The notes under the pieces were generated by a model that was given only the letters and a program-made list of their open reading frames with translations, ran no database searches and had not been told where the DNA came from. Of a stretch of 64,000 nt of DNA, positions 42,710 to 51,691 are shown piece by piece. Both the position numbers and the translations under genes were made by a program. Numbering within the stretch: position 1 is the first letter of the stretch; each line of letters opens with the position of its first letter. The DNA lies in assembly GCA_040390855.1 (NCBI GenBank), contig JAZJXO010000014.1:1-64000 (forward strand). Direction: 5' to 3'. Source of the DNA: Parvibaculum sp040390855. Lineage in GTDB: Bacteria; Pseudomonadota; Alphaproteobacteria; Parvibaculales; Parvibaculaceae.

Positions 42710-43141
42710 TCAGCGGCCAACCGCGATACGAATGAGGCCCATGCCCTTGGTGTAGAGCGATGTGACCGTCTCGTAGTCCATTTGTGTCTGTGCCACCTTG
42801 ACCATCTCGTCTTCCAGCGTCACAGAATTGCCCGTGGGCGATGTTTCGAAGTCACCGGCCTTGATCACCTGACCACCACGCGCCTGCCCCATCACCGAGC
42901 TGCCGCTGGCATCGGAGCCCGCAACGGGCGTGCCGATGTGAGCCACGCTTGTGGCCACGGGTGCGAGGCGGGGACCGCTCGCATCGACCATGGCGCCGAA
43001 GTCGAGTTCTTTGAGATCGCGGGCGACATAACCCGGCGTATTGGCGTTGGCCACATTCTGCGTCAAAACCTGCTGACGCTCCGTCAGCCAGTGCAGACGC
43101 TGCTTCATCATCGAGAAAATCGGAATATCGCTGATCGCCAT
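42710..43141 (-). CDS. flgB: Proximal rod protein FlgB
   Basis: This 143-residue protein has the N-terminal rod signature V-L-T-Q-N-V-A-N-A-N-T-P-G-Y near residue 25 and D-L-K-E-L-D-F near 43. It is the first gene of the operon flgB-flgC-fliE-fliQ-fliR-flhB. The divergent region to fliO holds two CtrA-like boxes. Confidence 0.96.
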   Translation of the reverse strand: MAISDIPIFSMMKQRLHWLTERQQVLTQNVANANTPGYVARDLKELDFGAMVDASGPRLAPVATSVAHIGTPVAGSDASGSSVMGQARGGQVIKAGDFETSPTGNSVTLEDEMVKVAQTQMDYETVTSLYTKGMGLIRIAVGR

Positions 43142-43260
43142 TGTCGCTGCCCACTCGAAACGACATTTCCGTCCCTTCTGGGCATAGGAAAAACCGGTTC
43201 AATCCGTCGAAGTCGGGCCACACATTCCTTGGCGGCTGAGGGCAGTTTCTCCGGCCAGAG

Positions 43261-43275
43261 TTAATATCCTCCTAA
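43261..43275. promoter_or_regulatory. CtrA box candidate, one mismatch, before flgB
   Basis: TTAA-N7-CTAA lies in the flgB/fliO divergent region, about 120 bp before flgB. It differs by one base from TTAA-N7-TTAA. Confidence 0.45.
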
Positions 43276-43342
43276 CGGCGGCAAAAACGACCTAGTGCCT
43301 CAATTTTTGGGTAACCAACAAAGTCGAGCTTTTTTGCGGGCG

Positions 43343-43357
43343 TTAACCCGACATTAA
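43343..43357. promoter_or_regulatory. CtrA box, perfect match, before fliO
   Basis: TTAA-CCCGACA-TTAA is a perfect match to the CtrA consensus, 62 bp before the fliO start and in the divergent region with flgB. In Caulobacter CtrA controls early flagellar genes of this kind, and cckA lies 4 kb away. Confidence 0.7.
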
Positions 43358-43419
43358 ACATGACTGGGCAAATTGTGCCTCGTTGGTGCCCCGTCACGGG
43401 ACACCCGGTGTATTGGGCA

Positions 43420-43791
43420 ATGCACATGGAATTGACTGAGATTTTTCGCTTTGTCGCCTCGCTCGTCTTCATTGTCGGGCTCATCGGCGCCTGCGCATAT
43501 GGCGCAAAAAAACTTGGCCTCGCGACCGGCGGACTGACGGCCACCGGCAATCAGAAACGCCTCTCCATCATCGAAGTGAAGGTCGTGGACGCCAAGCACC
43601 GCCTCGTCCTGATGCGTCGCGACAACAAAGAACATCTGGTCCTTCTCGGCGGCGAACAGAACCTGCTCATTGAAGCGGGCATTGACGCGCCGGAAGTCAC
43701 CGAAGAAGACATCAAGGCACAAGCAAGCGTGAACACGCCCGTCCTCCAGTTTCAGAAGATTGTGGACTTTATCAAGGAGCGCCGCGCATGA
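43420..43791 (+). CDS. fliO: Flagellar assembly protein FliO
   Basis: This 123-residue protein has one membrane helix at about residues 8-28 and a soluble SH3-like part with R-L-S-I-I-E-V and R-L-V-L-M-R-R-D, as in FliO, which helps FliP fold and assemble. Its stop overlaps the fliP start by 4 bp (ATGA). I place the start at 43420. ATG 43426 is equally possible. Confidence 0.88.
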   Translation: MHMELTEIFRFVASLVFIVGLIGACAYGAKKLGLATGGLTATGNQKRLSIIEVKVVDAKHRLVLMRRDNKEHLVLLGGEQNLLIEAGIDAPEVTEEDIKAQASVNTPVLQFQKIVDFIKERRA

Positions 43792-44552
43792 GAAACTTCG
43801 GTCAGTCTCTCCTGCGCAAGCTACCGCTCGTTGCCGGCGTCATGGGCGCCATGCTCGCCTTCGCGATCACCGGCCCTGCCCTTGCCGACACAATCAAGGT
43901 TGATCTCGCCGATAATTTCGGCCTGACCGATCACGTCGTCCAGATCGTCGCGCTCATCACCGTGCTGAGCCTTGCACCGTCGATCTTCATCATGGTGACG
44001 TCCTTCGTCCGCATCGTCGTCGTGCTGTCGCTGCTGCGCACAGCCATCGGCACACAGCAGACGCCGCCCAACTCCGTTATCATCAGCCTTGCGCTCTTTC
44101 TGACCGCCTTCGTGATGACGCCGACCTTCACAAAAGCCTATGAAGACGGCATCAAACCGCTGATGAACCAGCAAATCGAACTCGCTGAAGCCTTCGACAA
44201 AACCATGGTACCCTTCAAGGGATTCATGCTAACGCAGGTGCGCAAGGAAGACCTCAAGCTCTTCGTCGACCTTTCCGAAACAGCCGAACCCGAAGAAGCC
44301 AAAGACCTGCCGCTTCAGGTCATCGTGCCGGGTTTCATGCTCTCGGAACTGCGCCGCGCCTTCGAAATCGGCTTCCTCGTCTTCCTGCCCTTCATCGTGA
44401 TCGACATGGTGGTCGCCTCGGTCCTTATGTCGATGGGCATGATGATGCTGCCGCCGGTGACGATCTCCTTGCCCTTCAAGCTCATCTTCTTTGTGCTGGT
44501 GGACGGCTGGACGCTCATCGCAGGCAGCCTCGTCCAGAGCTTCGGAACCTGA
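43788..44552 (+). CDS. fliP: Flagellar export gate protein FliP
   Basis: This 254-residue protein has a cleavable signal peptide (ending A-L-A-D), then four membrane helices. It carries the family signatures M-V-T-S-F-V-R-I-V-V-V-L-S near residue 65 and F-V-L-V-D-G-W near 240. It is the core of the export gate and is translationally coupled to fliO. Confidence 0.97.
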   Translation: MRNFGQSLLRKLPLVAGVMGAMLAFAITGPALADTIKVDLADNFGLTDHVVQIVALITVLSLAPSIFIMVTSFVRIVVVLSLLRTAIGTQQTPPNSVIISLALFLTAFVMTPTFTKAYEDGIKPLMNQQIELAEAFDKTMVPFKGFMLTQVRKEDLKLFVDLSETAEPEEAKDLPLQVIVPGFMLSELRRAFEIGFLVFLPFIVIDMVVASVLMSMGMMMLPPVTISLPFKLIFFVLVDGWTLIAGSLVQSFGT

Positions 44553-44595
44553 CAAAACGCACCCGTCTATGAACATCCCCCGTCTATGAACAAAC

Positions 44596-44630
44596 AAAGC
44601 CACGTCAGCATGATGCGGACGTGGCTTTTT
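44596..44630. terminator. Bidirectional terminator
   Basis: AAAGCCACGTC (44596-44606) and GACGTGGCTTT (44618-44628) pair perfectly, with T and A flanks, between the converging fliP and TPR genes. Just before it, a 14-bp unit CCCGTCTATGAACA occurs twice with a period of 17 (44562 and 44579). Confidence 0.85.
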
Positions 44631-44651
44631 GTTATCTCAAAGACGAGTGGA

Positions 44652-47600
44652 TTAGTTGACCGCTGACGCCGCCTTGGCCGCTTCGGCTTCTGTCAGCTTC
44701 GCCGGTTGCGCTTGCATACCCAACGCATTGTCGCCGTTGAAGCTGTCCACAAACTTCTCGATCATATTGACGGCTGCAACGCGGCTCGCAAGCTGACGGA
44801 AGGCAACGCCAGAGGTCTCGATCGGATCGCTCACCACAGCAAAAGCACTGGCATCGACCGAAGTAGCCATACGAGCACCGAACTTCTCACGCAAGCGGCC
44901 AAGGCCCGTCACGTTGTCCCCGAGCGAATAGGCAATGGCCGCGCGCATCACTTTGAAGCGCGTGTCATCAGAAAGCGCTACATCGGGCGCAAGACCGGCG
45001 CTGCCGGCCTGTGCCATCGCCTCGTTGGCCTGCCCTGCGGCGTCCCAGCTCTCGCTCTCCCAATAGATTTCGGCCCGCAGATCATCGGCCTGCGGTCCGT
45101 CTATCTCGGTCAGAAGATCAAGCGCCAGTTCATATTGCTTGAGCGAGGCCAGAGCGCGCGCCTCGATCATCTGGCGCTTGTCGCGCAGATCGGCGGGCAA
45201 CTGGTTCTGCATGGTCGAGCGCAGGATTTGCAACGCATCCTTGGGCTTGTCGTCAAGGAGATAGACCGTCGCCAGACGCGCGGCCACCTGAGCCTTGGCA
45301 ACGCTGCCATAAAGACGCTGCTCGACCTGATACCTGAGCAGGACTTCCGCCTGCTCCAGCAAATCTATCGACACGAGACGCTCGGCCAGACTGCGGATCA
45401 ACTCGTCGCCACGCTGCCCGATGGGTGTCAGATCCTGAAACTGATAATAGAAGGCAAGCGCCTGAACGGCGGTCAGGTCTTTGGACCCCTGCCCGATGAA
45501 ATAATCCGCAAAGATTTCCGGCATCTTCGCGCCCATGGCCTGCGCCTCGTCGCTCAACGGAAAATATTTCGACGCTGCACGCATCGCATCAAGAGCCGCC
45601 ACGATCTTCCCGGCCTTCAGGTTTCTCTCCGCCGAGAGCGTCAGAATCCGTCGTTCCAGATCGTCACCGCGCCACATAATGCGTAGACGATCAAGTTTAG
45701 CGAGCAAATCCTCGTCCTTGAGCTTGCCGCGGCTGTTCTGCAAGAGCGCCTTGGCCAGACGCGCCCGCACCATTTGCTCGCGATCACCCAGCGCAATCGC
45801 GCGATCATAATAAATCAGGGCCTCTTCCGGCTTCTTCATCTGCTCAAGCGACTGCCCGCGCAGAAAGAGTGACTGCGCCTGTTCGGCATTGGTGCTGAGC
45901 ATACCGGGCAAGGCGCCGAGATGACTGTTCGCGGAGTTGACATCCTTCATCGCAAGCGCAGCAGTGGCCGCCGCCAGATGCATTTTTTCCATCGACGGCG
46001 GATCGAGATTGTCGATCAGCGTACCGGTAAAGTCGAAATCCTTGTTGGCCTTGTCCATCTGACCAAGCTCGGCCAGCGCCATGCCGCGCCAACCGGCCAC
46101 ATAGGGGTCGAGATCAAGCGAACTCGCAGTGAGGTCCGCCACCGCCTGCGCATCACGATGCGCCATCACCGAGGCCACGCCACGCAGCGCACGGAACGCC
46201 GGATCGTTTTCAATCTTGAAGTCGGCCTTGGACGCGAGCGAAAGCTGCGTCAGTGCTTCCGGCGCAAGCTCGTAGCCCATCAGAAAACGCGCATAGTCCA
46301 TTCGCGCCGCCGGTTCGTCCGTCGGTGACGCCATAACAACACGGTTGAGCAAAGTCTGACGGTTCGAAATAAAATCGCCCGTACCACGCCAGGCCGCAAA
46401 ATCCATGATCGCAGGTGAGGCGCTGCTTTCCATCCCGTCCGGTGCCCGTGTGCGACCACCATTATCAGCCGACAGCGTCAGACCATTGTGACGCGAAATG
46501 ATGACCGCGTCGGGAGCCGCCGCGACATTCACATCATCGGCAATCGCGGCAATCGCCACGCCCTGCGCCGACTTCAGCGCTTCAAACTCGATAAAGCTGC
46601 GCGATGCCTGCAAAGCCTGTGTCGCGCCGCGTGCGGTCGCCACCATCAGTGCTGTGCGCATCTGCGGATCGACAAGTTTGATGATCTTGGTCGCGCCGAG
46701 AAGATCAGCCGACACATAGCCCTCGCCCGTCGACGACCAGTTACGCGACAAAACAATAGATCGTCCGGTGCTTGCCAGCGAATGAGCAAGCGAGACCCGC
46801 CATTCGGTTCCCGCCTCAACGACACCCACCAGCATATCCGGCTGCGTCATCGGAAAGGCCACTGCGGTCGCGCCTTCGACATTGAAAATCATCGGCTGAC
46901 CAAAGCCGCGCAGATGCGCCAGTTCAAGACCGGATAGATCGAGCATGGAGGCGTGGTCGAAGACCACCCACAGCATATCGGAACGCACAAAGACCGCAGC
47001 GCCGGTGGGCTGGGTCCAGGGAAATGTGATCTCGCTGCGGTTCTCGGTTGTATAGCCCGCGAGCTTCAACAACACGGGAGAAGCAACAGGCGGCGGCGCG
47101 TCCGTCGCTACGGGAACATTGTCCGGCACTGGTGCTTTGGCAACGGGCTCCGGCTTCTTCGCCTCCGCCGGTGCGGCTTGTGCGACCGGCGCGGGTTCGG
47201 ACTTCGTCTCTTCATGTGCCGCAGCCGCCGCATTAGGCAGAATGGATTTCGGCGCATTGCCTCCCGTTGAAGCAGGCTTTTTGGCATTCGCGTGGTCTTC
47301 CGGCTTCACAGGCGCAGGCACATCCTGTTTATCAGGTGCCGCATCCACATGCTGTTCGGCCTTCGCTTCCGCTTCTTCGTCCGCCTTGAACGGCTTGAAG
47401 TCGAGAACGACGCCGAGGTCTTCGCGGAAATCCGACACGACAATGCCGCTGTCCGTCTTGATGAAAATAGAAAGACGGCCTTCACGCTCCGCCGCGCTCA
47501 GTGTTTTGATAAAGGGCGGTGGGTTCACACGGATTTGCGCCAGCGCGACTCTCGCCGTGCGGTCAAACGTGATTGTCGCCGAACCGTCCTGCTGGGCGAG

Positions 47601-48182
47601 TGAATAAAGAACGGGTTGGTTCCAGTCGAACACGAGACGCGTGATGCCGTCGTGCTTCGCCACGCGCACGCTGAGTTCGGGTGTCGGCGCGGAGGGATCG
47701 GTGATGCCGCTCTCCTTCGCCTTCTTGGCCTCCGCTGCCGCCGCCGCTTTGGCTTCGGCGGCCGCAGTCAAACGCGCGACAACATCGCTCGGCAGCGCGG
47801 GCGGTGCGCCGGACCACGATTGCGGCAGCAGATCAACATAGAGAGAATTTTCGACCTGACGGACATTGAGATAATAGTCGAACTTCAAACCGAGGCGCAG
47901 CGTTTTGCCATCACTGTCCTGACGGGCCAGCGCGACCATGTCGGGCATCTGGCGCAGGAACTGTTCCGTCTCCACATCGAAAGGCTTGTCGAATTTGATA
48001 ACCAGCACACCTGCTGAAATCGCCGCCGTATATTTCGGCACCGCTTCCGGCCAGTTGAAAACCATGCGGCCATAGCCTCCCGTTTCAGAAAATGTCGTCG
48101 AAACTTTGGTGGCGGCCTGAGCGGAGATGACGCTGGCAAGGCACAAGACCAAAGCAACACCAGCAGACATCAAAAAACGCAT
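44652..48182 (-). CDS. Large secreted TPR protein of the flagellar cluster
   Basis: This 1176-residue protein has a signal peptide (M-R-F-L-M-S-A-G-V-A-L-V-L ending A-Q-A-A). Two or three AMIN-like beta-rich segments (about 25-120, 150-240 and 390-500) are split by an Ala/Pro/Glu/Lys-rich linker at about 250-370. A helical TPR-type part fills about 620-1120. It is likely periplasmic. Similar proteins follow motE/fliM genes in other alphaproteobacteria, but I know of no assigned function. A link to the stator or to peptidoglycan around the motor is only an inference. I place the start at the signal peptide. Longer frames to 48326 lack it. Confidence 0.7.
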   Translation of the reverse strand: MRFLMSAGVALVLCLASVISAQAATKVSTTFSETGGYGRMVFNWPEAVPKYTAAISAGVLVIKFDKPFDVETEQFLRQMPDMVALARQDSDGKTLRLGLKFDYYLNVRQVENSLYVDLLPQSWSGAPPALPSDVVARLTAAAEAKAAAAAEAKKAKESGITDPSAPTPELSVRVAKHDGITRLVFDWNQPVLYSLAQQDGSATITFDRTARVALAQIRVNPPPFIKTLSAAEREGRLSIFIKTDSGIVVSDFREDLGVVLDFKPFKADEEAEAKAEQHVDAAPDKQDVPAPVKPEDHANAKKPASTGGNAPKSILPNAAAAAHEETKSEPAPVAQAAPAEAKKPEPVAKAPVPDNVPVATDAPPPVASPVLLKLAGYTTENRSEITFPWTQPTGAAVFVRSDMLWVVFDHASMLDLSGLELAHLRGFGQPMIFNVEGATAVAFPMTQPDMLVGVVEAGTEWRVSLAHSLASTGRSIVLSRNWSSTGEGYVSADLLGATKIIKLVDPQMRTALMVATARGATQALQASRSFIEFEALKSAQGVAIAAIADDVNVAAAPDAVIISRHNGLTLSADNGGRTRAPDGMESSASPAIMDFAAWRGTGDFISNRQTLLNRVVMASPTDEPAARMDYARFLMGYELAPEALTQLSLASKADFKIENDPAFRALRGVASVMAHRDAQAVADLTASSLDLDPYVAGWRGMALAELGQMDKANKDFDFTGTLIDNLDPPSMEKMHLAAATAALAMKDVNSANSHLGALPGMLSTNAEQAQSLFLRGQSLEQMKKPEEALIYYDRAIALGDREQMVRARLAKALLQNSRGKLKDEDLLAKLDRLRIMWRGDDLERRILTLSAERNLKAGKIVAALDAMRAASKYFPLSDEAQAMGAKMPEIFADYFIGQGSKDLTAVQALAFYYQFQDLTPIGQRGDELIRSLAERLVSIDLLEQAEVLLRYQVEQRLYGSVAKAQVAARLATVYLLDDKPKDALQILRSTMQNQLPADLRDKRQMIEARALASLKQYELALDLLTEIDGPQADDLRAEIYWESESWDAAGQANEAMAQAGSAGLAPDVALSDDTRFKVMRAAIAYSLGDNVTGLGRLREKFGARMATSVDASAFAVVSDPIETSGVAFRQLASRVAAVNMIEKFVDSFNGDNALGMQAQPAKLTEAEAAKAASAVN

Positions 48183-48342
48183 GACGGCACCCGGCGCGCT
48201 ATTCGCGCGCCAACCGCTGCTATGCCTCCGAGTCATCGTCAAAATCGTTACTCGCCCTAATTCTTCACGTCGGCACAAAGCAATGCCGGTCGGTTCCTGC
48301 TGCACTCGCTGGAAATCTCCGCTCAAGTTTATGTTAACGGGG

Positions 48343-48357
48343 TTAAGAGAGGTCTAA
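48343..48357. promoter_or_regulatory. CtrA-like site, one mismatch
   Basis: TTAA-GAGAGGT-CTAA lies about 160 bp before the large TPR gene, between it and motE. It is weak alone, but similar sites recur before flagellar genes in this window. Confidence 0.3.
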
Positions 48358-48414
48358 GGAGCCATCGGTAAATCAGCGGAAAATTGTCAGACGCCGTTAG
48401 GCATAGAGCAACCT

Positions 48415-49209
48415 TCAGCTCTGCTGGCCGTCCGGCTTCACCACGACAGCCGCCGCAGGCTTCGGTGCTGCGCCTTTGTCGGCTTTCTCCGCCTTCGGAT
48501 CAGGCATATCGGGCAAACGGTCGCCCGTCGCCAGTTCCACAGTGAGGTCTTGTGCCGCAACGGGATCCATCGCCGACAGCACGGCAGAAAGTTTGCGCGG
48601 GCTCATGCGTTTGGTGACATCGACCAGCACGCCCATGTCGAGACGCTCGAAAATGCGCGCCGCATCCTTGGGCTTCATGGTCTCGTACATCTGCACGACG
48701 CCTTTCAGGCGTTCTTCATTGGCCGCATCGCTTGCTGCGATCTGACCGTTGATCTTGGTTTCAAGGGCCTTCAGTTCGGCAATACGTGCCTCAACGCGCT
48801 TTTCGGCGGCATTCAAGAGCTGCTCGCGCGTTTCAACGTCTTTGGCCTGTTTTTCAATGGCTTCACGACGTTCCGTGAGACTGCCAAGTACCGCAATTTC
48901 AGCGTCGCTCATCTGGCTCGGCGCATGAAGCTGTTTACTCTGCGCCTCAAGTGCCGACTCCAGTTCGGCATTGTCCATTGCCTTTTCAGGCCGGTTACTT
49001 GCTTTCTCGTGCTTGCCGCCTTCAGCCTTCGCTTCACCTTCAGCAGCAGGAGCCGCCTCGGATGCAGCAGGTTCTGCCGCCGCCTGCGCTTCGGCATGGC
49101 CGATCACCGACACATCGCTCAAAGCGCCGATCATATGCACGACATTGAGGCCGAGCAGCATGGCAGCCACCAGCATCACAGTCGGCAAAAGGCGAAGGCG
49201 CTCAAGCAT
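48415..49209 (-). CDS. MotE-like protein
   Basis: This 264-residue protein has an N-terminal membrane helix (about residues 8-28), an Ala/Glu-rich linker, a coiled coil at about 95-175 and a C-terminal MgtE-intracellular-N/FliG-like fold with M-K-P-K-D-A-A-R-I-F-E-R-L near residue 185. MotE is a periplasmic chaperone for MotC in Sinorhizobium, and this is the corresponding family. It follows the DUF6468 gene and fliM in one minus-strand unit. Confidence 0.8.
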   Translation of the reverse strand: MLERLRLLPTVMLVAAMLLGLNVVHMIGALSDVSVIGHAEAQAAAEPAASEAAPAAEGEAKAEGGKHEKASNRPEKAMDNAELESALEAQSKQLHAPSQMSDAEIAVLGSLTERREAIEKQAKDVETREQLLNAAEKRVEARIAELKALETKINGQIAASDAANEERLKGVVQMYETMKPKDAARIFERLDMGVLVDVTKRMSPRKLSAVLSAMDPVAAQDLTVELATGDRLPDMPDPKAEKADKGAAPKPAAAVVVKPDGQQS

Positions 49210-49234
49210 GGGACAGGCCTTGTCGGTTCGGCGC

Positions 49235-49696
49235 TTAACGGGCGCGTTTCAAAAGATCGAGCAGCGGATTCGGCTCGGCATTAGAACGTGACGTGGCGAC
49301 AGGCCGCGATTGAACGATACGCGGCTGCATCTGAGGTTGCGGTTGTGGTTGCGGCATGGACGGCGCAACGGAACGGCGCGTTTCAATACCACCGAGACGA
49401 TTGGCAATGTCGTTGCCCGCCTGAACCATGAAAGACAATTCGTCAGCGAGCACCGTGCCGCGCTTGACCTGTTCGCTGAGTGCAGCACCCGTTGCATCGC
49501 TCGCCTGACGCAAATGCGCAATGGCACTCAAGGCTTGCGTCGTGGCACCCGACAAATCCCGAATGAGATCGCGCAGACCGTCCTGCCCCTCACGCATGGC
49601 GCGCAGGCGACGATCAATGGTGGCGCAATAGCCGATTGTGGCAATAAGCAACAGACTCACAATGATTTCGAGCATTGAACCCAGAGACAAATCCAT
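49235..49696 (-). CDS. DUF6468 flagellar-cluster membrane protein
   Basis: This 153-residue protein has one N-terminal membrane helix (about residues 8-25), a helical amphipathic middle and a Pro/Gln-rich tail that ends L-L-D-L-L-K-R-A-R. It fits DUF6468, which in alphaproteobacteria lies between fliM and motE. No function is known, and a role in motor assembly is inferred from position. Its ATG overlaps the fliM stop (TGATG). Confidence 0.75.
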   Translation of the reverse strand: MDLSLGSMLEIIVSLLLIATIGYCATIDRRLRAMREGQDGLRDLIRDLSGATTQALSAIAHLRQASDATGAALSEQVKRGTVLADELSFMVQAGNDIANRLGGIETRRSVAPSMPQPQPQPQMQPRIVQSRPVATSRSNAEPNPLLDLLKRAR

Positions 49697-50811
49697 CAAC
49701 GCTCTCCCGTCGATTTAGCTTCATTGCTATCCGGCACAGTGCTCGGTCGGCTCTTGACTTTGATACCGTCTTCGATGCGCACGGCCACATTATTGCTCAT
49801 ACGACCGATTCGGCCATGCGCAAGCGGAATACCGCCACAGCGCATTTCGACAAGCGCATCGGGACCGTTATTCAGCATCAGGGTCTGACCAACCTTGAAA
49901 TCCATGACTTCGCGCAGCGTGATCTTCTGTTCGTCGAGCACAGCATCTATGGCCACTTTCGTTGACCACAATTCGGTTGCCAGATGGCTTTCCCAGATCG
50001 AGTCACGGCCGAATTTTTCGCCCATGAACATCTGCAACAGAAGCTCGCGGATGGGTTCGAGCGTCGCATAGGGCAACAACATCTCGATGCGACCGCCGCG
50101 GTCTTCCATGTCGATACGCAGCTTGACAAGGATCGCGGCATTGGCAGGACGCGCAATCGCGGCAAAACGCGGATTGGTTTCGATACGGTCAAGCTCCAGC
50201 GTCACAGGCGACAGCGGCTCGAACGCGGCTTTGGCGTCCTGCAGCACGACTTCGATCATGCGCTGGACAAGGTTGAGTTCGATGGTTGTGTAGGGACGGC
50301 CTTCAATGCGCATGGCCGCCGTGCCGCGACGACCGCCGAGAAGCACGTCAACGATCGAATAGATAAGGTTCGAGTCGACGGTGAACATGCCATAATTGTC
50401 CCATTCCTTCGCACGGAACACGGCAAGAACGGCAGGCAGCGGAATGGAGTTGAGGTAGTCGCCGAAGCGGATCGACGAGATATTGTCGAGGCTGACTTCG
50501 ACATTGTCGGATGTGAAGTTACGCAGAGACGTTGTCATCAGACGCACAAGACGGTCGAAAACAATTTCGAGCATGGGCAGACGTTCATACGAAATGAGCG
50601 CCGAATTGATAATCGCGCCGATACCCGTGCGCTCGCCGACCTGCTCCTCTTCGACTTCAAATCCGAGCAGACTGTCGATTTCGTCCTGATTGAGCACGCG
50701 TTCGGGCGACGGACGATAGACGCGTTCTGCCGGCGCGTCATCTTCCTCGGCATCCATCGCAGCCATAGCGGCCGCCATTTCGTCCTGATCAATTTCGTCC
50801 ACTGTCGCCAT
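49696..50811 (-). CDS. fliM: Flagellar motor switch protein FliM
   Basis: This 371-residue C-ring protein sets the direction of rotation. The N-terminal CheY-binding motif (Q-D-E-I-D-S-L-L-G) is near residue 40, the central CheC-like domain has L-L-G-G-R-R-G near 165, and the C-terminal SpoA domain has L-M-L-N-N-G. The C-terminus is coupled to the DUF6468 start. An upstream in-frame GTG at 50823 is less likely. Confidence 0.96.
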   Translation of the reverse strand: MATVDEIDQDEMAAAMAAMDAEEDDAPAERVYRPSPERVLNQDEIDSLLGFEVEEEQVGERTGIGAIINSALISYERLPMLEIVFDRLVRLMTTSLRNFTSDNVEVSLDNISSIRFGDYLNSIPLPAVLAVFRAKEWDNYGMFTVDSNLIYSIVDVLLGGRRGTAAMRIEGRPYTTIELNLVQRMIEVVLQDAKAAFEPLSPVTLELDRIETNPRFAAIARPANAAILVKLRIDMEDRGGRIEMLLPYATLEPIRELLLQMFMGEKFGRDSIWESHLATELWSTKVAIDAVLDEQKITLREVMDFKVGQTLMLNNGPDALVEMRCGGIPLAHGRIGRMSNNVAVRIEDGIKVKSRPSTVPDSNEAKSTGER

Positions 50812-50875
50812 GACGCTTGCCACGCTGTTCTAAAACTGGCCCGAAGGCCATAAATCCAAAATCAAAAGTCCGCAA

Positions 50876-51373
50876 TTACTGAACAATCACTTCACGGAAG
50901 AGAATGTCCTTCACCAGAGGCGGTTGAACCGCCAGATTGATACGGCGCAAAAGCTCTTCCTTCACACGCAACATGTCGGCCGAGCCCTGCAGGTCTTCGG
51001 GTCGCAGTTCACGCAGGAAAATCTGAAAGGCATCAAGCACGCGCGGCAATTCCGCATCGAGCCGTTTGGCGGCATCGGCGTCATTGATCTGCAACGTCAC
51101 TTTCATCTTGAGAAAATGCTGGGGCGCTTCGCCACTGAGATTGACCAGAAATTCCGGCAACTCATAAAAGACCGGCATCGCGACTGCGGGCTTCTCTTCA
51201 TGCTTCTCATCGCCGCCGAGAAGGCCCGACATATAAACGCCGACGCCCGCACCGATCAGCACGACCAGCGGCAGCACGATATAAAGAATGAGAACCTTCC
51301 CGCTCAGCTTCCGCTTTGCCGGTGCGCCCTCGCCGTCCGCATTGTCAATATCGTCTGTATCTGTCGAAGACAT
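50876..51373 (-). CDS. fliL: Flagellar basal body-associated protein FliL
   Basis: This 165-residue protein has one membrane helix at about residues 26-46 and a periplasmic domain with the family's F-Y-E-L-P-E-F-L-V-N-L and L-K-M-K-V-T-L-Q motifs, ending in K-D-I-L-F-R-E-V-I-V-Q. FliL surrounds or stabilises the stator units. It lies 64 bp before fliM, divergent from flgF, and a weak sigma-54-like site lies upstream. Confidence 0.94.
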   Translation of the reverse strand: MSSTDTDDIDNADGEGAPAKRKLSGKVLILYIVLPLVVLIGAGVGVYMSGLLGGDEKHEEKPAVAMPVFYELPEFLVNLSGEAPQHFLKMKVTLQINDADAAKRLDAELPRVLDAFQIFLRELRPEDLQGSADMLRVKEELLRRINLAVQPPLVKDILFREVIVQ

Positions 51374-51414
51374 GTGCCGTGCCCGCTTTGCCCGCTAACC
51401 TCCATCGCCTTCTG

Positions 51415-51429
51415 GCAAAGTGTCAGCCA
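51415..51429 (-). promoter_or_regulatory. Weak sigma-54-like promoter before fliL
   Basis: On the minus strand TGGCTG-ACACT-TTGC keeps the GG and GC elements 10 bp apart but has two mismatches in the -24 box. It lies 42 bp before fliL. Confidence 0.3.
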
Positions 51430-51618
51430 CCTGTTTCGCGCTCACCATCAATGTCTTGAGGTGCCCTTAGCGCCTCTGGATATTTACTGATTTTAGTTAA
51501 TGAAGCGTTGCTCGGAGGGCAGATAAGCGGCAATTCTTGCCCGGTAAAGCCTGCCACGGGACGCGGGGGCGCTGGCCACAAAACCATCTAAACCATTGAA
51601 TTTATAGACCCTTGCGGT

Positions 51619-51634
51619 TGGCACAGGGTCTGCA
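51619..51634 (+). promoter_or_regulatory. Sigma-54 promoter of the flgF operon
   Basis: TGGCAC-AGGGT-CTGCA has the exact -24 box and a -12 box with one mismatch, at the right spacing, 58 bp before flgF. Confidence 0.7.
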
Positions 51635-51691
51635 CTGTTGTCTGCGGGCGGAATACCGCACCGGCGAATTCGATAACCTGATGGTTCTGTT

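Larger units (their letters stand above)
51374..51691. other. Divergent fliL/flgF regulatory region
   Basis: No gene is visible in these 318 bp. It holds a good sigma-54 site facing flgF (51619-51634) and a weak one facing fliL (51415-51429). Confidence 0.6.

Noticed and set aside
44562..44592. Tandem copy of a 14-bp unit after fliP
   Set aside because: Two copies only, next to a terminator. It is probably a small slippage duplication with no evident role.
48334..48346. TTAACGGGGTTAA as a CtrA box
   Set aside because: Spacing between the halves is 5, not 7. The overlapping TTAA-N7-CTAA is listed instead at low confidence.
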